From NCBI GenBank assembly GCA_034770075.1, contig CM068385.1, positions 52,398,746 to 52,462,745 of the forward strand: a stretch of 64,000 nt of DNA, written 5' to 3'. Origin of the DNA: Aralia elata. Its lineage: Eukaryota; Streptophyta; Magnoliopsida; Apiales; Araliaceae. This document shows, piece by piece, positions 33,443 through 44,650 of the stretch. Within the stretch, counting starts at the first letter, position 1. Each line of letters starts with the position of its first letter. Both the position numbers and the translations under genes were made by a program. Below the pieces are notes generated by a model. The model was not told the DNA's origin. It worked only from the letters and a program-made list of their open reading frames with translations, and did not search any database.

Positions 33443-34666
33443 GTGGCAGGTCATCTATCAAGATTAGAGAACACAGATCCGATGAGTGGAGATAATGTCA
33501 TGATCAATGACCCCCTCCCCGATGAGCAACTTCTTGCCATCATGCATGAGGTACCATGGTATGCTGACTACGTGAATTATGTGGTGAGTCATGTGCTTCC
33601 CCCTGAGCTGAGTTATCAACAGAAAAGAAGGTTTTTGCATGACGTGGAAAACTATTTATGGGACGAGCCATTCTTGTTTAAGCAATGTGCAGATCAATTG
33701 ATTAGAAGATGTGTGCCTCAATCAGAAATGGATAGTATCTTACAGCATTGTCATTCTTCAGCTTACGGAGGACACTTTGGTGGTGAGAGAACAACTGCAA
33801 AGGTTCTCCAGTCTGGCTTCTATTGGCTAACATTGTTCAAAGATGCCCATGTTTTTGTGTTGAAGTGTGATCGTTGTCAAAGAGTAGGGAACATTTCTAA
33901 GCATCATGAGATGCCTTTAACCACGATTTTGGAGGTTGAGATCTTTGACATTTGGGGTATCGACTTCATGGGGCCATTTCCATCTTCCTTAAATAATCTG
34001 TATATTCTTGTTGCGGTGGACTATGTGTTAAAGTGGGTCGAAGCAGCCGCATTGCCTACCAATGATGCAAAGGTCGTGCTGAGATTTCTCAAGAATAACA
34101 TCTTAACAAGATTTGGAACACCTCGGGCGATAATTAGCGATGAAGGGTCTCATTTTTGCAATAAAAACTTTAATGCCCTTCTTGCTAAATATGGGGTAAC
34201 CCATAAGGTCACCACGACCTATCATCCTCAGATGAGTGGTCAAGTGGAGGTCTCTAATAGAGAGGTGAAACGGATCCTAGAGAAGATGGTGAACCCGAAC
34301 CGGAAGGATTGGTCATTAAAGCTAGATGACGCCTTATGGGTATATAGGATGGCATACAAAACTCCAATCGGAATGTCACCTTATAGGCTTGTTTATGGGA
34401 AGGCATGTCACCTTCCAGTCGAATTGGAGCATAGCGCATTTTGGGCCATCCGGAAGCTAAATTTTGATTTAAATGTCGCGGGAGAAAAGTTCCTTTTTCA
34501 ACTTAATGAGATGGATGAGTTCCGACTTCAATCTTACGAGAATGCAAAACTCTATAAAGAGAAAGTCGAGAGGTGGAATGAGAGGAAAATTATTGATCGG
34601 TGGTTTGAAATTGGACAGTCCGTCCTACTTTATAACGCCCGATTGAAACTCTTCCCGGGCAAACTC
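33443..34666 (+). pseudogene. pol: Athila2 integrase
   Basis: This longest uninterrupted part of Athila2 pol runs about 408 residues. It starts in the connection (AGHLSRLEN), has the zinc-binding half (HCHSSAYGGHFG ... CDRCQRVGN), then the core with Asp in GIDFMGPFPSS, Asp in ISDEGSHF and Glu in QVEVSNREV. RNPNRKDW and TPIGMSPYRLVYGKACHLP follow. The three catalytic acids are present. The frame is interrupted at RLKLFPGKL by Tekay2 and resumes at 48582. Confidence 0.9.
34662..34666. repeat. Target site duplication AACTC (left)
   Basis: AACTC precedes the Tekay2 5' LTR and recurs at 48582-48586. Removing 13920 bp restores the host frame. Confidence 0.95.
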
Positions 34667-35653
34667 TGTAATGTCCAGGAAATTTAAAACATTGTATCAA
34701 ATTTATTTTAATAAATAAATTCATTATATTTAATTTTACGAATTTATTTGGATCCGTGTAGGTATCATTATTTAATACATGGTCCCATAAATTTCTCTGC
34801 CTTAAAGGGGCTCATTAATAATTTGAATAGATTAATGAGTGAACCCTAACCTTTGATTGGCAAGAAAATTAAGGAAAGTAAATAAATGATTTTATCATTT
34901 TCTGATTTAATAATGTGAATAAAGAATTATGGTTAAAATAAATATTTGAAATAATTAATTTAGTAGTTTAGTTATTTAAGTTAAGACGTAAGAGGGACAA
35001 AGTGGTTAATTTATTTGGGCCATTTCTTTTTCTTTTATTTGGACTGAGCCCAAATCCCCTTGTTATTCTCCTTGTTGGGCCGCTTGAGTTTGTTTATTTT
35101 AATTAGTGCAGCCGGCCCAACTATTGGGTAAGCCCAAACCAATTTCCAGCGGGTTGGGTCAAGCAAGCGGGTCGAACCCGTTTCCTTTGATTTGGGGACA
35201 ACCGGTAAATTCTGGGGAAGGGGTTTGAATCGGAAAAAAAAAAAGAGAAGAAAGAAATCGAATTTGGGGGAAACAAAGGAGCAAAAGAGAAGAGAAATCC
35301 AACCCCAAGCCCTCAAATCAAACAGCCGAGCAACGACGGGAAATCCAAACCCTAACACCTCAATCAGTCAAACCCAAAGTTCCAATCAGTCAGAGATAAG
35401 AGACGGGAGGGAGGCGCCGGCGACAGCTTGCGTCGACCGGTTGGAACGAGGAAGAAGCAGGCGACCGGCGGGCTAATTAGAGAACCGAGCGTCTGACGAA
35501 GCAACCAAGGGTTCCTGGAATTCGGTGACGCGACCGGCAAGGGCACACGGCTTAAAGGCCAGCCGACGGGTCACAGTCGCTGCCTCCTCCCTACCGTTGG
35601 TTTCTAGCAAATAAATTAGGGGTAATACCCAGTTAATTGGGTAACAAATTTCC

Positions 35654-35660
35654 TATAAAT
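35654..35660 (+). promoter_or_regulatory. TATA box of Tekay2 5' LTR
   Basis: TATAAAT followed by TGAAGCCCTAAACCCC. The GC-rich and AT-poor sequence on either side makes it the best promoter candidate in the LTR. Confidence 0.6.
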
Positions 35661-36484
35661 TGAAGCCCTAAACCCCCCAAAGCTGTCGATTCTCTTTTGT
35701 TCTTGTGAGTCCCAAATTAGGAGCAAAATATATACAAAATTTAGGGTTCGAAGTTAGAGGGAGAGACAGGGGAATTAATCGGCGAATGTCCAGCTGGGTT
35801 TCATACTTTGGAAGAAGAAGGAAGGCAGCCAATCGATCGAGATCAAGGTATTAAACGATTGTGATGGGTTTATTAAGTTACTGTAATAGCTTCGTGTGGT
35901 TTAGGTTATCCATGGTATAACATTGTATAGTATTGCACTGCCTTGGTGTGAAACTGAGTCATTGTACCATAATTTTTGGATTTAAAAACCTGGTATCGAA
36001 TGGTGTTAATCTTGTTTGGTTTTGATTTGGAAAAAAAACTGATATTGTGTTGTTTTATATTGGGTTGTACTCTTCTTCTTTTCCTCTGAATTATTGTTTG
36101 TGTTGTTCTTGACTGGGGAATTTTTGTGTAAAATAAGAACCATAAGGTTCTGACAACGTGATGGAGCACTGAGATTAGGCCAGTGTCTAGTCTTAGAGTG
36201 CTCATTAGATGGTTGTTGTAATGTCTAAACAGGGCTGTGATTTGTTTTGGTATTTAGGTTGTTCTGTTGACAGTATAACTACAAACTCAAACCTTGGTAT
36301 TCTTTTGGTGTGATAATGTTGGGCTAAATTACAGACTGTGAAATCAGTGTAGCATGCATATTTTGTTAAAGTCAACTTGTGTCATGGATCCCAACCGTGG
36401 GTACTAAACGAAGCAGTGTGTGTGTTTCAAGCCTGGAAACAGGGGGAGGTTATATTATAAGGCAGTGTTCTGCGAATTTTTGGA

Positions 36485-36548
36485 TTTGGTGCTGGGAATC
36501 GAACCCAGTACAGAGTAGTAAATGGTTGGGCCCACTATTACTAATGAG
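36485..36548 (-). other. tRNA-like T-arm segment in LTR
   Basis: The reverse strand reads CTGGG TTCGATT CCCAG followed by CACCA, a perfect T-stem and loop with a CCA-like end. The rest does not fold into an obvious cloverleaf, so it looks like a tRNA-derived or SINE-derived remnant rather than a gene. It is shared by both Tekay2 LTRs. Confidence 0.4.
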
Positions 36549-36559
36549 ACCAATAAAAT

Positions 36560-37110
36560 AATTATGTATTATTTAGTAATAAAGAACAAATAAAGATCAT
36601 ACATAGTTAGTTATTATTTAATATTAAATGATAACTAAGTAGGAGTAAAGATAATTATTTATTATTTGCTTATCAATAATAATAAATAAAGCTAATAAAT
36701 ATTTAATTATTATTAAATATGAATAAAGTTAATAAGATAATTATTTACTAGTTATTAATTTTCCAATAAATAATGAATAAAGATAATAAATATTTAATTG
36801 TTATTTGATTAAATAATAATTAAATATGAGTAGAGTTAATAAATAATTGTTTATCATTTTCCCAATAAATGATAAGTAAAGATAACAAATATCTAATTAT
36901 TATTTGATTTATAATAATTAGGTATGAATAAATCTAATAAGGATAAAAATTACTTAATCAAATAATGATTAAGTATGAGTGATATTCATAAGTTAATTAT
37001 CTGTGGCCCTTAATAAATAAAGATAATGAGCACTTAATAATCATTCAATAAATATTTAATAGTAATTAAGTGTGTGTGGAATTAATACATTAAGTATTTA
37101 GTTAATGTTC
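36560..37110 (+). repeat. AT-rich inverted-repeat tract in Tekay2 LTR
   Basis: Repeated segments such as AATATTTAATTGTTATTTGA and AAATAATAATTAAATATGAG alternate, each pair approximating an AT-rich inverted repeat. Units recur at roughly 100 bp with drift. The tract is duplicated at about 46535-47070 in the 3' LTR. Confidence 0.6.
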
Positions 37111-38608
37111 AATAAGGAACAAGAGTAATAATTACTAAATTACCCCTAAGGTAGATAGTAATTAAGAGTAAATCAACTAAATAAGTGATCAGTTGTTATT
37201 CAGTTGTCATTAAGCCAGAATAAACTTATTATTTATAAATAAATTAGCCCGTATTCTGAGACAAACAAAGGTAATAGTTGAGTCCTCAAAGGATAAGTAA
37301 TCCTAATTAGCTATCATTTATTTTAATAGCTAAGAGTCATTAATTAATTTCTGTTTAGATAATGATTAGATGGTAATTAAATATATATATAGTGAATTGT
37401 TTACCTGCTAAATAAATAGCATAAGTGAGTACCTCGATATACAGTTATGCAATGCTAATGGATAAACCGACTTTATCAACTGATAGGTTATCCAAGATCA
37501 ATTAATTAAAGCTAAAATTTATCTGTAGCTGAGCAAACAGGCAAGTTCTCTATCCCGAGACTTTGATTTTTGCAAGTTCCCTAACTTCATTCTTTCAGTA
37601 TATTGAATGCAAGTTCTATCTTACCCAACTGTTACATTGAAGCAATATTTCTAAACCTTATGCATTATTTTTAATTCGTGCAAAAGGTATATATCATTGC
37701 AAGTTATTCTTTAAGCTTGAATCTTATCTCCAAGCATGCTTTAAGTGGTCTAATTACTTTTAAAATTATTCCACGTCTTTGTATTTATCGACATTCGCAC
37801 TCGAGCATTTGAGTTCGTATAATTATTTAAGTTCTGAAATTCACGAACTATTCATGATTAAGTCTGAACCCTTGTCTCGGTCAGGCACGTATGTAAGAAT
37901 TTATAAAAGCTATTCGAACCAATCAATGGTAAGGATTCTTAGACTGAATGAATACCCCTTTTTTTATAGGGGAGTACCCCATGTACCGTAAATAAGGTAC
38001 AAATAGTAGAGTTAAATGTTATGCATATACATAGCGTACGCGAGGCTGATCCCCTCAAGTACTTATTCTGTAGCCAGTAACCAGAGGGTCAACTAGCTAT
38101 TGACTCCTTTGGAAGTTATTGTTCAAAGTCTATTTGACTACCAATTGTTCTAAAAGCATTTATTGTTATTGTTTCTGATAACTGTTGAATTCTCCTTCTA
38201 TATTCCCTTCATCATGATATATCCTTATTGTTGTACTTTAAACTTGCTGAGCAAACTCGTTGCTCATTCTTGCTATATCATGACTTTATTGCAGCTAAAC
38301 CCGAGACGTCAGGAAAGAACAAAGGAAAAGAAAAGATGAAGTAATAGACTTCATGTAGCAGATTTCAAATTTACGTATAGTTAATTACTGTTAATGTAAT
38401 TTAAATCCTAACTTTTATTTAGGGTATGGATTTGTGTAAGTGTTTAAGGTTTTGTATTTTGGGACTAGTAACACCTTTGTAATGAACAACGTATGTTTAT
38501 TATATTCTGCATTTTAGTTACCATATGTTGTTAGAAGTGAATGTTTGTATTGGATCGTGATGACCGGATCCGGGTATTTGGAGACCCGAATTTGGGGGCG
38601 TCACAGGT

Positions 38609-38620
38609 TGGTATCAAAGC
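38609..38620 (+). promoter_or_regulatory. Tekay2 primer binding site
   Basis: TGGTATCAAAGC, one mismatch from TGGTATCAGAGC (initiator tRNA-Met), 3 bp after the LTR end. Confidence 0.88.
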
Positions 38621-38838
38621 TGTAGGTTATAAACTTTAGGATTGCGAAACCTAGGTTATAACCTTCATAGTAAACTCGTATTGAGTATTAGGAGATAAAT
38701 CGAGGAGATTTATTATATGTGGTTTTGATGAATTGGGGAATTCATCGAGTCGAGTAGTACCCAATGAAATATAATTTCATTTCTTCAATGAATATATTTT
38801 ATTGATGTACTAATGTTGATTTTTGGTGTGATTGTAGG

Positions 38839-39669
38839 ATGACTGACATAGGAGGGACCAGTGGAGTCCAGGAGGAGGAGGTATTCATAGATATACCTGT
38901 GGTTACCGAGCAGTTAGTAGGCTATGCACCTGTTGCCCCGGGAGTACCCCAGGATGAGTACGAGCCGGAGGAGGACTATCAGAGGGAGCTACCAGAGCCG
39001 GTTATAGGTAGAGTCATGAGGTCCGGTAGTCAGGACCCGGATGCTGAGGAGGAGGACCCCGAGACCGAGGAAGATGAGCCACCTGTTTATGTTGATGGCA
39101 TGGGGTCCACTGCTGACGATATCATTGAGGGACTGACCAGCAGGAGCGAGGAGCTGGAGGCTCGGATAGCTCATCTGGAGGAGCAGAATCAGACCCACCA
39201 GATCAGAGAGGACCAGTATAGAGACCTAGCCTATCAGCTCGATCATGACCTGGGGGTAGCGAAGATGCAGCTGCAGGGATACGAGTCCTCAGCGCAGCAG
39301 ATCGGACCACCGCTACATCAGCTTGTGGCCCGAAATGCTGAGTTGAGGGAGAGGCTGGAGCAGAGGGATCTACAGATCGCCCACCTGAAGGCGAAGCAGG
39401 AGGCTATGAGGTTCGAGGCTGGGCTAGAGGTGTCTGCGAGGATGCATGCCAGAGAAGCTTGGGTCAGGGAGGCCAGGAGGGTTGATCAGTTAGAGGATCG
39501 GTTGGAGGCCAGCGCAGTGAGGATAGAGACCCTAGGACATGCCTTAGACGCAGCCTACAGGAGGCCCCGGACTGAGGCAGGTGAGTCTAGCCGCTCTGTT
39601 CGTCGCAGGGTAGGGGATGGAGCATTCTCTTCGGGTCAGCAGGCACGGATCCGTCACGATGTGCAGTGA
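38839..39669 (+). CDS. Extra coiled-coil ORF upstream of Tekay2 gag
   Basis: An intact 276-residue frame from ATG 38839 to TGA 39667-39669, between the PBS and gag. Residues 1-90 are acidic (EPEEDYQREL, DPDAEEEDPETEEDE). Residues about 92-245 are rich in Glu, Gln, Leu, Arg and Ala with heptad-like spacing (SEELEARIAHLEEQNQTHQ, LRERLEQRDLQIAHLKAKQE), typical of a coiled coil. The C-terminus is basic (RSVRRRVGDG). No catalytic motif, signal peptide or membrane segment is visible. It is noticeably more GC-rich than its surroundings and in a different frame from gag. The ATG follows an acceptor-like GTGTGATTGTAG/G. Extra sense ORFs are known in Tat/Ogre gypsy elements, but I cannot name a family for this one. 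Possible roles are particle structure or RNA binding, or it may be a captured host fragment. Confidence 0.75.
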   Translation: MTDIGGTSGVQEEEVFIDIPVVTEQLVGYAPVAPGVPQDEYEPEEDYQRELPEPVIGRVMRSGSQDPDAEEEDPETEEDEPPVYVDGMGSTADDIIEGLTSRSEELEARIAHLEEQNQTHQIREDQYRDLAYQLDHDLGVAKMQLQGYESSAQQIGPPLHQLVARNAELRERLEQRDLQIAHLKAKQEAMRFEAGLEVSARMHAREAWVREARRVDQLEDRLEASAVRIETLGHALDAAYRRPRTEAGESSRSVRRRVGDGAFSSGQQARIRHDVQ

Positions 39670-40064
39670 CTTGATGGAGCAGTTGATTTGTCTTTAGTAC
39701 AGTCAGTCCCACTTTTTGTTATATTAGGGACGTATTTATGTTGTCTTGTGAAGCTTTATATTTGTATTTATGCTTGGGGTAGCAGTTAAACCCCAACTCT
39801 TGTAGTCTTGAGGGATGAAGGGGTAGGATTCCCCACTTTTGTCTCAGGGGGAATGATGGGTAGGGCATGTAGTGGCGCATTTATAGAAGTATGCCACAAG
39901 TTTAGTCTTTGTAACAAACAGTGGTATATCAATATAAATGCAGATGTTTCATTTAAATCAAATGTGTTTGATAGATGTTTCTACCCTTGATTGCTGATTT
40001 TTATGACATATTGAGTAAAATAAATAACTATAGGTAAAAGTCAGCGGATTTCCCTTATCCAATC
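39670..40064 (+). other. Spacer between extra ORF and gag of Tekay2
   Basis: AT-rich non-coding stretch. It contains a short ORF at 39808-39990 with no domain, and I see no promoter with confidence. Confidence 0.5.
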
Positions 40065-41834
40065 ATGCCGCCAAGAGGACGACCACGTAATCGACAGGTT
40101 GAAGAGTCAGAGAGTGAGGTTGGAAATCAATCCAACCCAATGAGGATGTTCGCGGAGATGCTGGCATAAGCCATGCAATCAAGACCGCCACCTGGAGGAA
40201 CCCAAGCAGCAGCCGAGCCAGCGCATCATCTGGCAAGTTTTAAAGACTTCAAATTGGTTGGACCACCCGAGTTCAAGTGAACTCTTAACCCAATCGAAGC
40301 GCAGACCTGGATCGAGGAAATAGAAAAGGTCTTCGAGGTAGCACGGGTGGCAGAGGAACAAAAAACAAGTTTTGCTACCTTCATGTTAAAGGGCGAGGCA
40401 AACTACTGGTGGAAGGCCAACAGGGGCCGAGTGGAAGGAGGCATTGTCGCATGGGAACGCTTTAAGGAGATGTTCTTGGAGAATTACTTTCCCGAGAGTA
40501 TGAAGCAAGAGATGGAGATCAAGTTCCTGGAACTAAAATAAGGAAACATGTCTGTGGCTGAGTACGCGACTAGGTTTAATGAGTTGGCACAGTTTGCAAC
40601 CCACCAAGTCGACACAGAGGAAAGGAAAGCTCGTAGGTTTGAGAAAGGGTTGAAACCATGGTTATACCGTTCTGTTGCGGTATTGAAAATCAAGACATTT
40701 GCAGAATTGTTGGAGAGGGCGATCATTGCAGAGGGTGGCAGTGAGGCCTTGACTAAGTACAATCAGGAAAAGAAGAAGGGTCATGAGGGCCAGAAGGCAG
40801 GAAGCAGCGGGGGCAGTAACCCCAACAAACGGAAATGGGTCGAGAGTCAGACCTCCGGGGGAAACAAATCTGGAGGGGGGGTGAAGAAGCCGGGCAGGTG
40901 CAACAATTGTGGCAAGAATCACACGGGGGAATGCATGAAAGGGAAAAGCGTGTGTTACCGTTGTGGACAACCTGGGCACATGGCCCCACAGTGCCCTAAT
41001 AAGCCGAAAGGAGGTTGTTTCTCCTGTGGATCACCTGACCACCAGATCAAGGATTGCCCGAAGAGGAAGGGCGACGCCGGGAGTGGCAACCGAAGCAACA
41101 ACAACAGTGGAAACAGCAACCGGTTGAACTACGGGCCACCAGTCAGTCAAGCCAACAGGCCAACAGCCCGCACGTTCAACATGACTGTTCAGGATGCCAT
41201 GGAATCCAAAGACGTGGTGTCAGGTATCATCGCAATCAATGATATAAATGCATATGTGTTATTTGATTCGGGTGCTACTTGCTCTTTTGTTTCCGAAGAA
41301 TTTGCTAGTCAGTTGAATCTACCTCGTGAAAAGTTAGAACACCCTATGAACGTAGAAGTAGCAAACAAGGAAATTATCCCTGTAGAATGCATTCATAGGA
41401 ATTGTAGTGCTGAACTGCGAGGATTTAAGCTCAATGTGGACTTGATACCAATTCGACTGGGAGAGTTTGACGTAATCCTGGGAATGGATTGGCTATCAAT
41501 TCACGGAGCAGTTATTGATTGTAAGAAGAAATGTGTACGCCTAAAAACTCCTAATAAGTCGAAGGTGGTATTCTATGGCAGTAAGTCACCAAGACAAATT
41601 TGTTGTCTTACTATGATGCAAACAACGAGAATACTCAAGAAAGGTTGCGTGTGTTATTTGGCCCATGTGGTCGATACTCGTCAGGTCGGGGATGAGATGA
41701 GTCAAATACCAATCGTGAGGGATTTCGCTGATGTCTTCCCCGATGAACTTCCGGGACTGCCGTCGGACAGGGAAACCGAGTTCGTTATCGATTTGGCACC
41801 GGGAACCGCACCAATATCGAAGCCGCCGTATTGA
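40065..41834 (+). pseudogene. gag-pro: Tekay2 gag and protease
   Basis: A single frame starting MPPRGRPRNRQ at 40065. The capsid part has FKLVGPPEFK, TWIEEIEKVFEV, MLKGEANYWWKAN, and WERFKEMFLENYFP. Three knuckles follow at 40899-41057: CNNCGKNHTGEC (short), CYRCGQPGHMAPQC and CFSCGSPDHQIKDC. The protease has DSGA at 41265-41276 in VLFDSGATCSFVS. Stops lie at 40167-40169 (TAA), 40278-40280 (TGA), 40539-40541 (TAA) and 41832-41834 (TGA). Most are one C-to-T change from the residue usual at that place. There is no frameshift, so it is the best-preserved gag here. Confidence 0.92.
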
Positions 41835-44603
41835 ATGGCACTTGTAGAGATGAAAGAGTTGATGGTGCAACTGCAGGAACTATTAGATAAAGGTTATATC
41901 AGACCAAGCGTGTCCCCATGGGGAGCGCCAGTTCTGTTTGTAAAGAAGAAGGATGGGTCGATGAGGCTTTGTATCGACTATCGGGAGTTGAACAAAGTTA
42001 CGATTAAGAATAGGTATCCGCTTCCTAGGATTGACGATCTGTTTGATCAACTTAAGGGAGCGAAGTACTTTTCAAAAATCGACCTAAGAACATGTTATCA
42101 TCAGCTGAAGGTGAGGCAGGAAGATATTCCGAAGACTGCATTCAGGACTCGTTATGGGCACTTCGAGTTCCTAGTAATGTCTTTTGGATTGACGAATGTA
42201 CCAGCAGCATTCATGGATATGATGAACAGAGTATTCAAGCAGTACTTGGACAAGTTCGTAGTCGTATTCATCGATGACATCTTAGTGTATTCGGAGACAG
42301 AGGAGGAACATGCTGAACATTTAAAGATTGTATTAGAAGCTCTCAGGAGGGAGAAGTTGTACGCGAAGTTTTCTAAGTGTGAGTTTTGGTTGCAAAGGGT
42401 ACAATTTATGGGTCACGTCATCGACAAAAATGGTGTTTCGGTGGACCCAGCAAAAGTGGAAGCAGTTATCAACTGGGAACAGCCGAGGACGCCGACAGAG
42501 ATCCAGAGTTTCTTGGGATTAGCGGGATACTATCGAAGATTCATACAGGATTTTTCAAAGATAGCATTGCCGTTGACCAATCTCACCAGGAAAACAGTCA
42601 AGTTTGTTTGGTCGGAGAAATGTGAGGAAAGTTTCATGGAGTTGAAAAAGAGACTCAGCCAAGCACCAATGTTGACCTTACCGGACAACACTGGGGGTTT
42701 CGTAGTGTATAGCGATGCATCACACAAAGGTCTTGGCGGTGTACTAATGCAACACGGCAAGGTTGTGGCATACGCATCACGTCAACTGAAAGACTATGAG
42801 AAGGGTTACCCGACTCATGACTTGGAGTTAGCAGCGATAGTTTTCGCCTTGAAGATTTGGAGGCACTACCTATACGGGGAGAAGTGCGAGATATATACAG
42901 ATCACAAAAGTCTGAAATATATCTTCACTCAAAAGGAGCTGAACATGAGGCAACGCCGATGGTTAGAATTGATCAAGGACTACGACTGTGAAATGCTGTA
43001 CCATCCGGGCAAAGCAAATGTAGTGGCTAATGCCTTAAGCAGGAAAGGCAAGGTGAAATTGATGCAGCTGACGGTTCAAGAGGAATTGGTAAAGGACTTT
43101 GAACGTCTGGAACTGGAGGTTAGGTATCCAATGGAGGCGGACGAAAAATTATTTACTGTAACGGCAGGTCCGACTTTACTGGATAAGATACAGGAGGCTC
43201 AAGAATTTGATGAAGAATGCATTGACATTAAGAAACAATTATCGGAGGGAAAAACATCGAAGTACAAGGTTGACAGCGCAGGATTGCTGAGATTCGAGGG
43301 AAGGATCTGGATACCCTACGTACCAGACTTAAGGGAAGAAATTTTGCAAGAGGCCCATAATACGAGATTTTCGGTACATCCGGGTAGCACCAAGATGTAT
43401 CAAGATCTTCGTCAACATTATTGGTGGCCACATTTGAAGGGGGATGTCGCAGAATTCGTCAGCCGATGTTTAACTTGTCAGAGAATCAAGGCAGAGCACC
43501 AGCGGCCGAGCGGATTATTACAACCCTTAGAGATTCCCGAGTGGAAGTGGGAGCACATCACAATGGATTTTGTGGTAGGACTCCCAACAACACAAAAGGG
43601 TCTAGACGCCATCTGGGTGATCGTAGATCGGTTGACCAAGTCTGCCCACTTTTTACCGATTAAGATCAGGTACAAATTGGAACAGTTGGCGAAACTTTAC
43701 GTGAAGGAAATAGTATCACGACATGGAGTGCTGGTATCTATTGTGTCTGACAGAGATCCGCGCTTCACGTCGAATTTTTGGAGAAGTCTACAGGAAAGAC
43801 TGGGAACACAGTTAAGAATGAGTACGGCATATCATCCTCAGACTGATGGTCAGAGTGAGCGAACAATTCAGCACCTAGAGGATATGCTCCAGGCAGTTGT
43901 GATGGATTTAGGTGGCAACTGGGACGATCACTTGTCATTGGTAGAGTTCGCTTACAACAACAGTTATCACGCTTTTATCGGTATGCCACCGTACGAAGTA
44001 TTATACGGAAGAAAGTGTCAAACGCCGTTGTGTTGGGATGAAGTTGGTGAACGGAGGTTGTTGGGACCAGAATTGGTACAACAAACCGTGGAAATCATTA
44101 AAGTAATAAGACAACGGTTAGTAGCAGCCCAGGATCGTCAGAAGAAGTATGCCGACTTACATCGTCAGAAACGAGACTTTAAAGTTGGTAGCTTTGTGTT
44201 TCTGAAGGTATCTCCCTGGAAAGGGAAGATCCGTTTTGGGAAGAAGGGCAAGCTGAGCCCTAGGTTTATAGGACCTTTTGAAATATTAAAGAGAATATGC
44301 GAGGTGGCGTACGAGGTAGCATTACCTCCTGAACTTGAGCACATTCACAACGTGTTTCATGTATCAGTATTACGTCCATATAAGCCAGACTATAAGCATG
44401 TCATCGCCTATGAACCAATTCAAGTTGAAAGGGACTTTTCGTACGAGGAAATTCCTGTGCAAATACTGGATAAAAAAGAGCAGAAGCTGAGGAATAAAAT
44501 CATTCACTCGGTGAAGGTTCTCTGGAGAAACCACGCGGTAGAAGAGGCTACGTGGGAATTAGAAGAGAAGATGAGAACAAATTACCCACAATTATTTGAG
44601 TAA
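41835..44603 (+). pseudogene. pol: Tekay2 RT, RNase H, integrase and chromodomain (922 residues, open)
   Basis: Uninterrupted from 41835 to TAA 44601-44603, but entered only through the stop at 41832-41834. RT: SPWGAPVLFVKKKDGSMRL, FSKIDLRTCYHQLKV, MSFGLTNVPAAFM and catalytic FIDD (Asp codons 42273-42278). RNase H: VVYSDASHKGLGG, THDLELAAI and YTDHKSLKYI. Integrase: HPGSTKMYQDL ... CLTCQRIKAEH, catalytic Asp at 43566-43568, Asp at 43749-43751 and Glu at 43857-43859. A chromodomain-like end (SYEEIPVQILDKKEQKLRN to EEATWELEEKM) lies at about 44438-44590. All catalytic residues checked are present. If the upstream stops were bypassed or the protein supplied in trans, the enzymes could be functional. 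This is the most complete pol in the window. Confidence 0.93.
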
Positions 44604-44637
44604 CCTTAGGTAGAAATTCCGAGGACGGAATTTTTAT

Positions 44638-44650
44638 AAGGGGGAGAGGA
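44638..44650 (+). promoter_or_regulatory. Tekay2 polypurine tract
   Basis: AAGGGGGAGAGGA directly precedes the 3' LTR start TGTAATGTCT. Confidence 0.9.

Larger units (their letters stand above)
35848..38294 (+). other. Predicted intron in Tekay2 5' LTR
   Basis: Donor-like GATCAAG/GTATTA and acceptor-like TTTATTGCAG/CTAAA are 2447 bp apart. Equivalents in the 3' LTR are 45830 and 48270. The middle is strongly AT-rich, as plant introns are. Inference from conserved position in four Tekay LTRs. Confidence 0.42.
34667..38605 (+). mobile_element. Tekay2 5' LTR (3939 bp)
   Basis: TGTAATGTCC to GGGGGCGTCACA. Its parts are a U3-like region, a TATA box (35654-35660), a purine-rich transcribed leader, a donor-like AAG/GTATTA at 35847/35848, an AT-rich middle with repeated inverted AT modules (36560-37110), an acceptor-like TTGCAG/CTAAA at 38294, and the common Tekay end. 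A T-arm-like tRNA segment in reverse orientation lies at 36485-36548. Open frames around 35035-35546 occur in both LTRs and have no domain. Confidence 0.94.

Noticed and set aside
35035..35546. ORFs in the Tekay2 LTR (also 45019-45529)
   Set aside because: Both strands are open because of local composition. The frames overlap and differ between the two LTRs by frameshift, so coding is unlikely.
36485..36548. Functional tRNA gene
   Set aside because: Only the T-arm and a CCA-like end are convincing. The D-arm and anticodon arm do not fold clearly.
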